Shown: positions 35,614 through 43,415 of the stretch, piece after piece | Position numbering within the stretch: position 1 is the first letter of the stretch | Layout: the number at the start of each line of letters is the position of its first letter | From: Streptomyces morookaense | GTDB taxonomy: Bacteria; Actinomycetota; Actinomycetes; Streptomycetales; Streptomycetaceae | Reading direction: 5' to 3' | Assembly: GCF_013030945.1 (NCBI RefSeq) | Contig: NZ_JABBXF010000067.1 | Location: 1 to 64,000, forward strand | Length of the DNA stretch: 64,000 nt | The notes under the pieces: model-generated | Told to the model about the DNA's origin: nothing | What the model saw: only the letters and a program-made list of their open reading frames with translations | The model's database searches: none | Made by a program: the position numbers and the translations under genes

Positions 35614-37182
35614 ATGATCGGAGCACATTTACGGAAAGGGGCCCTGACGGCGGCAGCCGTCCTGGCGCTGGGCTGTGCCGGTGCGGTGCAGCAGGCCGGC
35701 GCCGATTCGCCCCCGAACTCCTACTACCTGGACTGCGCGCACGGCGATGACGGGAGCTCGGGCAAGGACCCCGGACACGCCTGGAAGACCCTCGACAAGG
35801 CCAGTTCGGTCACCTTCCGGCCCGGGGACCGCCTTGTGCTGCGCCGCGGTACCCAGTGCGGTGGCACCCTCGCGCCGAAGGGCTCGGGCGCGCCGGGGCG
35901 GCCGATCACGGTCGGTGCGTACGGAACCGGGGCGAAGCCCGAAATCGCTGCTTCCGGCGCGCAGGCGGCGGTGCTGTTGCGCGACGTCCAGGGCTGGGAA
36001 CTCCGCGACCTGGATCTTTCCAATCATGGTGGGCCGCCCGGGCCGCAGGACCTCCGGTTCGGGATCTACGTGGTGCTCACGGACTTCGGCACCGGCAGCC
36101 ACTATGTGGTGGAGAACGTCGACGTGCACGATGTGAACGGATGCGAGTGCCAGAACCCGCACCAGAAGGACCCCAGCGGAGGCATCGTCTTCAAGGCGGC
36201 CGGGACACGGCAGCCGACGGGATTCGATGACGTCGTGGTCCAGCACAACGCCCTCACCAGGGTCGACCGCCAGGCCATTGGCACGTCCTCCGACTGGGAA
36301 CGCCGTGCGGAGTACCCCGACGGGCGGGGGGCCGGCTATGTCCCGATGACCCGGGTGAGGGTGCTCGACAATCGCCTGACCGATATCGGGGGCGATGGCA
36401 TCGGCATCTACAACGCCAAGAACGCCCGGGTGGAACGCAATGTCGTGCGGGACTACTCGATGCGCACGACCCAGTACAGCGCGGGGCTCTTCGCGTACAA
36501 CTCGGACGGCACAGTGTTCCGCTTCAACGATGTGTCGAGCGTGCCGGGTTCCCTGCCGGCCCAGGCCTTCTTTTTCGAGACCGCAAATGTCGGCACGGTC
36601 TTCGAGTACAACTTCAGCCACGGCAACAGCGGCGGGGCGTTGGCCGAGTGCAACGACCCGGGAGCCACCTCCAAGGGCAATGTGTTCCGGTACAACATCA
36701 GCCAGGACGACAAGGGTTCGGGCACCTTCCCCTGGGGCGACCGGATCTCCGTGATCAATTTGTTCTGCGGTCCCGTCGACGGGACGCACGTGTACGGGAA
36801 CACCTTCTACACCCCGGACGCGGAGAACGTGATCTCGCAGTCGGGTGACCCCGTACTGCGCTTCACGGACAATGTGTTCGTGGGCCGCGCGGCCGGATCG
36901 GCCATCAACGACACGCGCGGACACTACGACCACAACCTCTACTACGGCGTGCAGTCCCCGCCCACCGGTGACTCCCACGCGGTGACCGCTGATCCCCGGC
37001 TGCTGGCGCCCGGCACCGCGACCTCACCCGAGGCTGCCGGCGGTTTGCGCCTGCGAGCGGGGTCACCCGCCCTCGACGCCGGGACATCCGTGGCGGACAA
37101 CGGTGGGCGAGACTACTTCGGCAACCCGATACCTCCGCACACGCCGAACATCGGCGCTTACACGGGCCCCGGCGTGCGATGA
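35614..37182 (+). CDS. Secreted right-handed parallel beta-helix protein, 522 aa
   Basis: GGGGAG precedes the ATG. A signal peptide (GALTAAAVLALGCAGAVQQA GAD region) is followed by YYLDCAHGDDGSSGKDPGHA WKTLD, the start found in beta-helix polysaccharide lyases and hydrolases. Repeating strands such as VRVLDNRLTDIGGDGIGIYN and FRFNDVSSVPG support the helix. Putative function: pectin- or polysaccharide-degrading enzyme, not certain. A TTA codon at 35629-35631 (codon 6) makes translation likely to depend on bldA. Confidence 0.75.
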   Translation: MIGAHLRKGALTAAAVLALGCAGAVQQAGADSPPNSYYLDCAHGDDGSSGKDPGHAWKTLDKASSVTFRPGDRLVLRRGTQCGGTLAPKGSGAPGRPITVGAYGTGAKPEIAASGAQAAVLLRDVQGWELRDLDLSNHGGPPGPQDLRFGIYVVLTDFGTGSHYVVENVDVHDVNGCECQNPHQKDPSGGIVFKAAGTRQPTGFDDVVVQHNALTRVDRQAIGTSSDWERRAEYPDGRGAGYVPMTRVRVLDNRLTDIGGDGIGIYNAKNARVERNVVRDYSMRTTQYSAGLFAYNSDGTVFRFNDVSSVPGSLPAQAFFFETANVGTVFEYNFSHGNSGGALAECNDPGATSKGNVFRYNISQDDKGSGTFPWGDRISVINLFCGPVDGTHVYGNTFYTPDAENVISQSGDPVLRFTDNVFVGRAAGSAINDTRGHYDHNLYYGVQSPPTGDSHAVTADPRLLAPGTATSPEAAGGLRLRAGSPALDAGTSVADNGGRDYFGNPIPPHTPNIGAYTGPGVR

Positions 37183-37396
37183 AGCACCGCGTACCGGTCA
37201 CCGGGGCCAACCGGGGTACCGCTGGACCTCGTCCATAGCACCCTGACGGAAGGCCCAGGCCTTCTCCGCGCGACAGCGGCCGGCCGGGTCGCCGATGCGG
37301 CGACGCCGGCCGGCGGCTGCTCCGGTACGTCCGAGCTGCCGCCGATGCGGCAGGCGACAATCGACGGCGAACAGCACACGCCACTATGGTGATCCG

Positions 37397-37831
37397 ATGG
37401 CATCGATCAAGCGGGTCCAAGTCACCTTCGACTGTGCAGAACCTGAACGCGTCGCTCGTTTCTGGTGCGAGGTGTTGGGGTACGTCGTACCGCCACCGCC
37501 CGAAGGGTTTGCTGCCTGGGACGATTACGATCGCTCGCTCCCGCCCGAGCGACAGGGTGCGGCGTTCGCCTGCATCGACCCCTCGGGTGTGGGCCCGCGA
37601 CTTTTCTTCCAGCGCGTTCCCGAGGGCAAGGTCGTCAAGAATCGGGTGCATCTTGATGTGCGGGTCGGCACCGGGCTCGTGGGGAAAGAGCGCCTCGCCG
37701 CACTCGAGGCCGAATGCACACGACTGGTCGCGCTCGGCGCGGTACGCGTGCAACTGCTGCCCGCCGACGAGGAAAACGAGTCGTGCATCGTGATGCAGGA
37801 CATCGAGGGCAACGAGTTCTGTCTCGACTGA
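37397..37831 (+). CDS. VOC-superfamily (glyoxalase-like) protein, 144 aa
   Basis: Starts ASIKRVQVTFDCAEPERVAR followed by FWCEVLGYVV, the first beta-alpha-beta-beta-beta unit of the glyoxalase fold, and ends with VMQDIEGNEFCLD, the typical metal-ligand-bearing strand (..DPEGNEFCL). VHLDVRVG in the middle is the second unit's metal-site strand. Actinomycete proteins of this kind are usually uncharacterised. It lies alone upstream of the YqeY gene. Confidence 0.83.
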   Translation: MASIKRVQVTFDCAEPERVARFWCEVLGYVVPPPPEGFAAWDDYDRSLPPERQGAAFACIDPSGVGPRLFFQRVPEGKVVKNRVHLDVRVGTGLVGKERLAALEAECTRLVALGAVRVQLLPADEENESCIVMQDIEGNEFCLD

Positions 37832-37885
37832 GGGCCGCGAAGACGCCCGCCCCGAAGCAGATGCCAGGGGCGCGCAGGGTATTCC

Positions 37886-37923
37886 GTTGTCGATCCGGGA
37901 CCCACCACCTTACGATCGACAAC
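37886..37923 (+). promoter_or_regulatory. Promoter of the YqeY gene overlapping a perfect inverted repeat
   Basis: TTGTCG (37887-37892) and TACGAT (37911-37916) are an 18-nt-spaced -35/-10 pair, with the -10 seven nt before the ATG at 37924, so the mRNA is probably leaderless. GTTGTCGATC (37886-37895) and GATCGACAAC (37914-37923) are a perfect 10-bp inverted repeat that covers both promoter elements, an ideal place for a repressor. Confidence 0.6.
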
Positions 37924-38286
37924 ATGTCTTTACGTGTTCGTATGCGTCAAGCGCTGCCGGAAGCCATGCGCGCCCGTGACAAGGTCACCGTGAGGGTTCT
38001 GCGTTCGGCCCTTGCCGCGCTGGACAATGCCGAGGCGGTGCCCGTGGCCGAATCGGAGCTGCGTGGTTCGGCCTTGGAACACTCGCCGATCGGCGCCGGG
38101 GCCACCGAGGCGGTGCGGTGTGAACTGAGCGAGGGCCGTGTCGCGGAAATCGTGCGGGCCGAGGCCGAGGAACGGCTGGACGCTGCAGCGGAATTGACGG
38201 CTGCCGTGCACGCCGATCGGGCCACCGAGCTTCGCGCAGAGGCCGCCGTGCTGTTCCGGTTCCTGGACAGCGCCGGCACCGTATGA
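37924..38286 (+). CDS. GatB/YqeY domain protein, 120 aa
   Basis: Short YqeY-like protein: SLRVRMRQALPEAMRARDKV, TVRVLRSALAALDNAEAV, and helices ending VLFRFLDSAGTV. Helical domains of this type also form the tail of GatB, where they contact tRNA; the role of the stand-alone form is unknown. Shorter than the usual ~150 aa YqeY. There is no RBS and the start is probably leaderless. A TTA codon at 37930-37932 (codon 3) suggests bldA dependence. Confidence 0.78.
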   Translation: MSLRVRMRQALPEAMRARDKVTVRVLRSALAALDNAEAVPVAESELRGSALEHSPIGAGATEAVRCELSEGRVAEIVRAEAEERLDAAAELTAAVHADRATELRAEAAVLFRFLDSAGTV

Positions 38287-38337
38287 CGCGCCGGAGCGGA
38301 TTTTGCGGGAGGAATGCCGTCGGGCAAAAATTTCCCC

Positions 38338-39102
38338 ATGCATCCCCGCGCCCGCGTTCTCGCCGTCACAGCCCTCTGCGCGCTCCTCGCCACGGGCTGC
38401 GGTGGTGCATCCGCCGAGCCTGAAGGCGGCGTGTCCGTCTCGTACAAGGCCCCCGCACCCGGCGGCAGCGCGGCGGACGAGCGGGGGTTTCTGCGGACGC
38501 GCGCGCTGCCGGAAAGAGTGGCCGCGGACCTCAACGGCGCCCTGCGGTTGCCCGAGCGGATCCGGATCGTCAACCGTAGCTGCACGGGCGACGACGACTA
38601 CCCCGAGTACGACCCGGACACCCGCCGGATCGTCCTGTGCTACGAGTACGTCGGCCGCGTGCGCTCCGCCTTCCAAGAGGCAGGCGCTTCCGACCCCGAC
38701 GCGCGCACAGCAGGCGTCGTCACCGAGTCGCTCTACCACGAGGCCGCCCACGCGCTCGTCGACACACTGGAGTTGGACATCGACGGGTCGGAGGAGGACG
38801 CCGCCGACCGGTTCGCGGCCTACCGGATGATCCCGCAAGGTGCCGAGGGCCGGGCGGGGCTGCTCGCCGCCGCCGACAACTATGCGTGGGAGGCGCGGGA
38901 GGACACCGACTCCTCGGACGAGGACGAGACCGAGGACGAGGACGGGCACGCTCCGGATGCGGTGCGTGCCGCCAACTACCGCTGCTACCTGCACGGTTCC
39001 GCGGCGCCGGCGCCGGTAGGAGAACGGGCCAGGCAGTGCGAGGACGAGTACCGCACTCTGCAGCACGACTGGGACGAACTCCTCGCACCCCACACCGCCT
39101 GA
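38338..39102 (+). CDS. DUF4344-type putative metallopeptidase lipoprotein, 254 aa
   Basis: An export signal with lipobox LLATGC places Cys at the mature N-terminus, so the protein should be anchored outside the membrane. SLYHEAAHALVDTLELDIDG contains HExxH, the zinc-binding motif of metallopeptidases, and EEDAADRFAAY offers the third ligand. RIRIVNRSCTGDDDYPEYDP and VLCYEYV fit the DUF4344 family. A ~20-residue acidic stretch (DTDSSDEDETEDEDG) sits before the C-terminus. The ATG at 38338 was preferred; one at 38314 lies too close to GGGAGGA. Confidence 0.75.
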   Translation: MHPRARVLAVTALCALLATGCGGASAEPEGGVSVSYKAPAPGGSAADERGFLRTRALPERVAADLNGALRLPERIRIVNRSCTGDDDYPEYDPDTRRIVLCYEYVGRVRSAFQEAGASDPDARTAGVVTESLYHEAAHALVDTLELDIDGSEEDAADRFAAYRMIPQGAEGRAGLLAAADNYAWEAREDTDSSDEDETEDEDGHAPDAVRAANYRCYLHGSAAPAPVGERARQCEDEYRTLQHDWDELLAPHTA

Positions 39103-39107
39103 CCGTT

Positions 39108-40103
39108 TCAGCACAGCGCCAGCGCCCTCGCCTCCGCCTCCTCCGTGAGGCCGATGCCCGGACGCCCCACGCCCCCGGAGGGCACCGTCTGCTGCCACGC
39201 CCACGTGTCTTTCACCGTGTCCGTGGCCGGGCGGCAGCGCAGGCCCGTCGCCAGGGCCCGGGAGACGTCCGCGCAGTGCATGGCCGTGTGGCCCTCGCTG
39301 CCCGGCGCGCACCAGATGGGCAGGTCGGTCCAGCCGGAGAGACCGGCCTTCTCGATCACCTCGGGGCCGGTCCACACCAGTTCCGCGTCCGAGCCGGTCA
39401 CCCGGACGCAGGCGTCCAGCAGTTCGCCGATCGTGGTGTGCCCCGGCGGGCTCACGAGGTTGAACGGGCCGTGGAGTTCCGCTTCCACGGCGCCGAGGAT
39501 CCATGCGGCCATGTCGCGGACGTCGATGTACTGCAGCGGGGTCGACCGTGGGCCCGGCGCCAGGACGCGGCCGCCGCGGGCGATCCTGGACAGCCACCAC
39601 GGCAGGCGGCCTATGTTCTCCCAGGGGCCCAGGATCAGGCCTGCGCGGACCTGGAGGCTGTGCTCGTCACCGAACTCGCGGAGCACGGCGAGTTCCGCGC
39701 CGCGCTTGTCGGTCCCGTAGTCGACCGACTCGGCGTCCGGGTCGCCGTCCACCACCGGGCCGTCCTCGTCCAGACCCGCCGGCATGGGCCAGGTGTGCAC
39801 CGAGCGGGTGGAGATGTAGACGTGGCGGCCGACACGGCCGGACAGCAGCCGGGCCGCATCGCGTACGACACGCGGGGCGGCCGTCCAGGTGTCGACGACC
39901 GCGTCCCATGTGCCGGTGGCCAGCGGTGCGAGCCCGTCCGGTGCGGTGCGGTCGCCGTTGAGGACGTGCACGCCGGGCGGCGCGGGGTGTCGGCCCCGGT
40001 GGAAGACGGTCACGTCCCAGCCCCGGTCCCGCGCGGTCTCCGCCACCGCGCGGCCTGCGAAGTCGGTGCCTCCGAGCAGCAACAGTTTCACCGTTTTCCC
40101 CAT
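39108..40103 (-). CDS. NAD-dependent epimerase/dehydratase family protein, 331 aa
   Basis: Extended SDR: LLLLGGTDFAGRAVAETARD (NAD-binding GxxxxAG), WDAVVDTWT, a Tyr in SVDYGTDKRGAE as YxxxK catalytic pair, and LQYIDVRDMAAWI. The family includes sugar epimerases and isoflavone-reductase-like enzymes; the substrate is open. The start at 40103 (MGKTVKLLLLGG) is the compact one. It ends 5 bp beyond the DUF4344 gene, in convergent orientation. Confidence 0.85.
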   Translation of the reverse strand: MGKTVKLLLLGGTDFAGRAVAETARDRGWDVTVFHRGRHPAPPGVHVLNGDRTAPDGLAPLATGTWDAVVDTWTAAPRVVRDAARLLSGRVGRHVYISTRSVHTWPMPAGLDEDGPVVDGDPDAESVDYGTDKRGAELAVLREFGDEHSLQVRAGLILGPWENIGRLPWWLSRIARGGRVLAPGPRSTPLQYIDVRDMAAWILGAVEAELHGPFNLVSPPGHTTIGELLDACVRVTGSDAELVWTGPEVIEKAGLSGWTDLPIWCAPGSEGHTAMHCADVSRALATGLRCRPATDTVKDTWAWQQTVPSGGVGRPGIGLTEEAEARALALC

Positions 40104-40163
40104 TCTGTCCGTGGCTACGGCGTGCCGTAGCGTCTGCGCATGTGCGAACAACTCCTCGGGAGG

Positions 40164-41150
40164 TCAGGACAGTTCCCGCCGCCCGGGAACGGGCATGGCG
40201 CCGGTCGCCGCGACGGACAGGTCCCAGAGCCGTGCGGCCGCGCCGGGGTCGATGGCGTACGCGCGGACGCCGCCGTCGTCCATGGGACGGCCGGGGCCGG
40301 CAACGCGCGCCACCTCGCAGTCCTCGAGGTAGAGCCCGCCACGGCCGTCGAGGAGCGGGGACGTGGCTGCCCACAGACCGGTGGCGGCGCCCTGCGCAGG
40401 TGTTTTGAACCCGTCTCCGATCACCTTGCCGTGCTCGTCCACCCATCCGCGCTCGATCTGCTCCTGGAGCGTCATCTCCCGCTGCAGACCGGTGATGATC
40501 TTGCCGGGGTGGAGGGCGAAGGCACGAACACCGTCGTCGCGCCCGAGGGTGTCGAGATGCACGGCGAACAGGGCGTTGGCGGTCTTGGCCTGGCCGTAGG
40601 CCAGCCACTTGTCGTAGCCGGTGCGGAAGTGCGGGTCGTGCCAGCGGATGTCGGTCAGGGTGTGTCCGGCGGAGCTGTTGACGACGACGCGCGCGCCGTC
40701 GGCGGCGGCCAGGAGCGGGTAGAGCTCGCAGGCGAGGGTGAAGTGCCCGAGGTGGCAGGCGGCCAACTGGCCTTCCCAGCCGGGTCCGACGCGCCGCTCC
40801 GGGGTGGCCATGACGCCCGCGACGGCCATCAGGAGATCGAGCCGGCCGAGGGAGTCGCCGATCTGCGCGGCCGCGGCGCGCACGCTGCCGAGGTCGGTCA
40901 GATCCATGGGGACGATCTCGCAGCCTTCCACGTCCTCGAGCGCGGTGCGGGCGACGTCGGGCCGACGTGCCGGGACGACGACGTGGGCCCCGGCGGCTGC
41001 CAGGCTGCGGGTGGTTTCCAGGCCGAGTCCGGAGTATCCCCCGGTCACGACGGCGGTCTTGCCGGAGAGGTCGATGCCGGCCATGACGTCCGCGGCGGTG
41101 CTCGCGGCGGAGAACGGGGAGCCGAGCGGCTGCTGTTGAGTGGTGGTCAT
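40164..41150 (-). CDS. Short-chain dehydrogenase/reductase, 328 aa
   Basis: SDR fold with AVVTGGYSGLGLETTRSLAA (cofactor loop TGGxxGLG), MDLTDLGSVRAA, the Ser in VVNSSAGHT and the YGQAKTANALFAVH YxxxK motif. The N-terminal extension of about 28 residues and the tail place it in the group of actinomycete oxidoreductases often found next to MerR regulators. A promoter with an unusually long spacer and a palindrome lies directly upstream, as expected for MerR activation. Confidence 0.88.
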   Translation of the reverse strand: MTTTQQQPLGSPFSAASTAADVMAGIDLSGKTAVVTGGYSGLGLETTRSLAAAGAHVVVPARRPDVARTALEDVEGCEIVPMDLTDLGSVRAAAAQIGDSLGRLDLLMAVAGVMATPERRVGPGWEGQLAACHLGHFTLACELYPLLAAADGARVVVNSSAGHTLTDIRWHDPHFRTGYDKWLAYGQAKTANALFAVHLDTLGRDDGVRAFALHPGKIITGLQREMTLQEQIERGWVDEHGKVIGDGFKTPAQGAATGLWAATSPLLDGRGGLYLEDCEVARVAGPGRPMDDGGVRAYAIDPGAAARLWDLSVAATGAMPVPGRRELS

Positions 41151-41157
41151 GCCGCTG

Positions 41158-41188
41158 ACGCTACGATCTGGAGTGAGGTCTAGATCAA
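41158..41188 (-). promoter_or_regulatory. MerR-type promoter of the SDR gene
   Basis: On the minus strand TTGATC (41188-41183) and TAGCGT (41163-41158) are separated by 19 nt, the elongated spacer typical of MerR-activated promoters. In it lies the inverted repeat GATCTAGA ... TCCAGATC (41165-41186, seven of eight arm positions paired), the probable binding site of the divergent MerR protein. Confidence 0.65.
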
Positions 41189-41205
41189 GTCGTAGGCTGG
41201 GCCGC

Positions 41206-41652
41206 ATGATCACTTCCGAGACACGTGCCGAGACGCGCTCCGAGACCCGTGAGGAACCTCTGAGCATCGGCGAGGTCGCCGCGCGGACCGGGCTCAGTGT
41301 GCACGCACTGCGCTTCTACGAGCGCGAAGGCCTGCTGGTCGGACCGGTCCGGCGCAGTACGGGCGGGCGGCGGCGCTACGCCGCATGCGATGTCGAATGG
41401 CTGCTGATCTGCGTCAAGCTGCGGGAATCCGGTATGCCGCTGGCCGAACTCAAACGGTTCGCCGAGCTGGTGCGACAGGGGCCGGGCAACGAGGCGGAGC
41501 GTCTGCAACTCCTGGACGCCCACCGCCGGCGCGTCGATGCGCAGATCACGGCGCTGGAGGAGTGCCGTTCCGTCATCACCTGGAAGGTCGACGTCTACGC
41601 CGAGCATCTGGCCCGCGGCGAGGCCGCGGGACTCTGGGACCCGACAGCGTGA
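41206..41652 (+). CDS. MerR-family transcriptional regulator, 148 aa
   Basis: N-terminal winged helix: LSIGEVAARTGLSVHALRFY then EREGLLVGPVRR and GGRRRYAACDVEWL; then a coiled-coil dimerisation helix (ERLQLLDAHRRRVDAQITAL). No Cys pattern of metal-sensing MerR proteins is seen, so a small-molecule or redox-independent signal is likely. TAGGCT (41193-41198) lies seven nt before the ATG at 41206 with no RBS, so the transcript may be leaderless. It is divergent from the SDR gene that it probably activates. Confidence 0.9.
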   Translation: MITSETRAETRSETREEPLSIGEVAARTGLSVHALRFYEREGLLVGPVRRSTGGRRRYAACDVEWLLICVKLRESGMPLAELKRFAELVRQGPGNEAERLQLLDAHRRRVDAQITALEECRSVITWKVDVYAEHLARGEAAGLWDPTA

Positions 41653-41850
41653 AAACAGGAACAGGCCCAGGGGCTGTCTGTTGCTCGGCGTCCGGTCGTG
41701 CAGCCGGGCCGCGCCGCTGCTCGAGCCGGTTGCTGCACCGTTCTGCGGGATGACCGCACGGGTGCGGGACCGTGCCCGTCGGTGGCGCGGAGATGGTTCG
41801 GGTTCGGATGGTTACGCTGGATCGGCGAGCTGGAGGAGGTTGCGATCTGT

Positions 41851-42741
41851 ATGGGTGACGGGCACGGGTCCATGTGGTCCGAGCAGGAGGACTTGCTCGG
41901 AGCCGGATGGGAGAGGCACCGGCCCGCGGTCTTCGGTGCGGCGTACCGGCTGCTGGGGAGTGTGGCCGATGCCGAGGACGTGACCCAGGATGTATGGTTG
42001 CGGGCCGCCGGAGCGGATCTGCGGGACATCGGTGACCTGCGGGCTTGGCTGGTGACGGTGGCCGCGCGGCGGTCGTACGACATTCTCAGGAGTGCCCGTG
42101 TCCGTCGGGAGAGCTATGTCGGGCCGTGGCTGCCGGAGCCGCTGCTGACGGGTCCGGACGCGTCGCAGCCGGTACTCGTCGATGAGTCCGTCAGCTCGGC
42201 GATGCTGCTGATCATGGAGGAGCTGAGCCCGCCGGAACGGGTGGCTTTCGTCCTGCACGATGTCTTCGGCCTTGAGTTCGGCAAGATCGCCGAAGTGCTG
42301 GACGTCTCCGTGCCGGGCGCCCGGCAGCTCGCTTCGCGGGCGAGACGGCGGGTGGCCAAGGCGAAGCAGTCCGTGCCGCAGGCGTCGAAGGCGGAGCGCG
42401 AACGTGTCCTCGAGGTTTTCCGCGCCGCGTACGAGGCCGGGGACCTGGCCGGCCTGGTCGGGCTCCTGCACCCGGACGCGGTCTTCGTCACCGATGGTGG
42501 CGGCAATGTGTCCGCGGCGCGCAAGCTCATCCACGGCGGTGAGCGCATCGCCGAGGTCATGGTGCGCGTGGGGCGCCGGTGGCATCCGGACCGTATCGAC
42601 TTCGCCGAGGTCGGCGGCGAGCTCGCCCTGGTGTTCCACCGAGAAGGCCGGGTCCACTCCGTGGACACGGTCCAGATCACAGACGGTCTGATCACCGCGT
42701 ACCGCCGGGTCGTCAATCCCGACAAACTCGTGCACGTCTGA
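41851..42741 (+). CDS. sigJ: ECF41-group RNA polymerase sigma factor (SigJ-like), 296 aa
   Basis: Sigma region 2 (GAAYRLLGSVADAEDVTQDV then LRDIGDLRAWLVTVAARRSY) and region 4 (ELSPPERVAFVLHDVFGLEF, DVSVPGARQLASRARRRV), followed by a SnoaL-like C-terminal domain. Three group-specific motifs are present: WLPEP at Trp93, DGGG at Asp215 and NPDK at Asn289. In this group the C-terminal domain replaces an anti-sigma factor and modulates activity. GGAGGAGG stands 11 nt before the ATG. Next gene downstream is a CMD-family protein with a matching promoter, the classic partner. Confidence 0.93.
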   Translation: MGDGHGSMWSEQEDLLGAGWERHRPAVFGAAYRLLGSVADAEDVTQDVWLRAAGADLRDIGDLRAWLVTVAARRSYDILRSARVRRESYVGPWLPEPLLTGPDASQPVLVDESVSSAMLLIMEELSPPERVAFVLHDVFGLEFGKIAEVLDVSVPGARQLASRARRRVAKAKQSVPQASKAERERVLEVFRAAYEAGDLAGLVGLLHPDAVFVTDGGGNVSAARKLIHGGERIAEVMVRVGRRWHPDRIDFAEVGGELALVFHREGRVHSVDTVQITDGLITAYRRVVNPDKLVHV

Positions 42742-42743
42742 GC

Positions 42744-42770
42744 TGTCACACCCGCCGGGGCTATTTCGTC
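42744..42770 (+). promoter_or_regulatory. ECF41-dependent promoter
   Basis: TGTCACA (42744-42750), 16 nt, then CGTC (42767-42770), exactly the published consensus of ECF41 target promoters (TGTCACA-N16-CGTC). It begins three nt after the sigma-factor stop and drives the CMD gene starting 42 nt downstream. Direct reading of sequence plus established knowledge of ECF41. Confidence 0.9.
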
Positions 42771-42811
42771 TCCCTGATGAGACAGCAAACGAGCGACGAA
42801 TCGAAGGAACA

Positions 42812-43270
42812 ATGAACGACCCCCAGCGCGTCAACATCGCCAAGCAGCACCCGGCCGCCTACAAGGCCCTCACCGCCCTGTCGTCGGAGGTGCAGGAGGC
42901 CGCTGCCGCAGTGGGCCTCGACCCGCTTCTGGTCGAGCTGTTGAAGATCCGCGCCTCCCAGATCAACGGCTGCGCGTTCTGCTTGCGCATGCACACCCGC
43001 GATGCCCTCCAGATGGGCGAGAACCCCGACCGGATCGCCGTACTGCCCGGATGGGAAGAGACCGGCTACTTCTCCGAGACCGAACGCGCCGCCCTCCGCC
43101 TCACCGAGGCCGTCACACGCGTGTCGGACGGACACGTCAGCGACAAGGACTACAGCGCCGCCGCGGCCGTACTCACCGAAGGCCAGATCTCGGGCATCGT
43201 CTGGCTGGCCATCCTGATGAACGCATTCAACCGCCTCGCGATCACCAGCCGGTACCCGGTCGAGAGCTGA
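42812..43270 (+). CDS. Carboxymuconolactone decarboxylase/AhpD-family protein, 152 aa
   Basis: Small all-helical protein with the redox-active CxxC plus His motif NGCAFCLRMHTRDA, preceded by LLVELLKIRASQI, as in AhpD-like peroxidase partners and carboxymuconolactone decarboxylases. GAAGGA precedes the ATG. It is the target class (COE: CMD, oxidoreductase or epimerase) normally coupled to ECF41 sigma factors, and the consensus promoter between the two genes supports this. Possible role: response to reactive oxygen or electrophiles. Confidence 0.93.
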   Translation: MNDPQRVNIAKQHPAAYKALTALSSEVQEAAAAVGLDPLLVELLKIRASQINGCAFCLRMHTRDALQMGENPDRIAVLPGWEETGYFSETERAALRLTEAVTRVSDGHVSDKDYSAAAAVLTEGQISGIVWLAILMNAFNRLAITSRYPVES

Positions 43271-43415
43271 CCCCACCCCCCGCAACAGCCTCTCCCGTTG
43301 CGCCGCCCGAGGCGACCCTCCGGGGACCAGCACTCGTGCCGGACCTGGTCCCGGTCGCACGATGTACGTCCAACGACCGTTACCCGGACCGGGCTTGCGC
43401 GCCTAGCGTGCCCCC

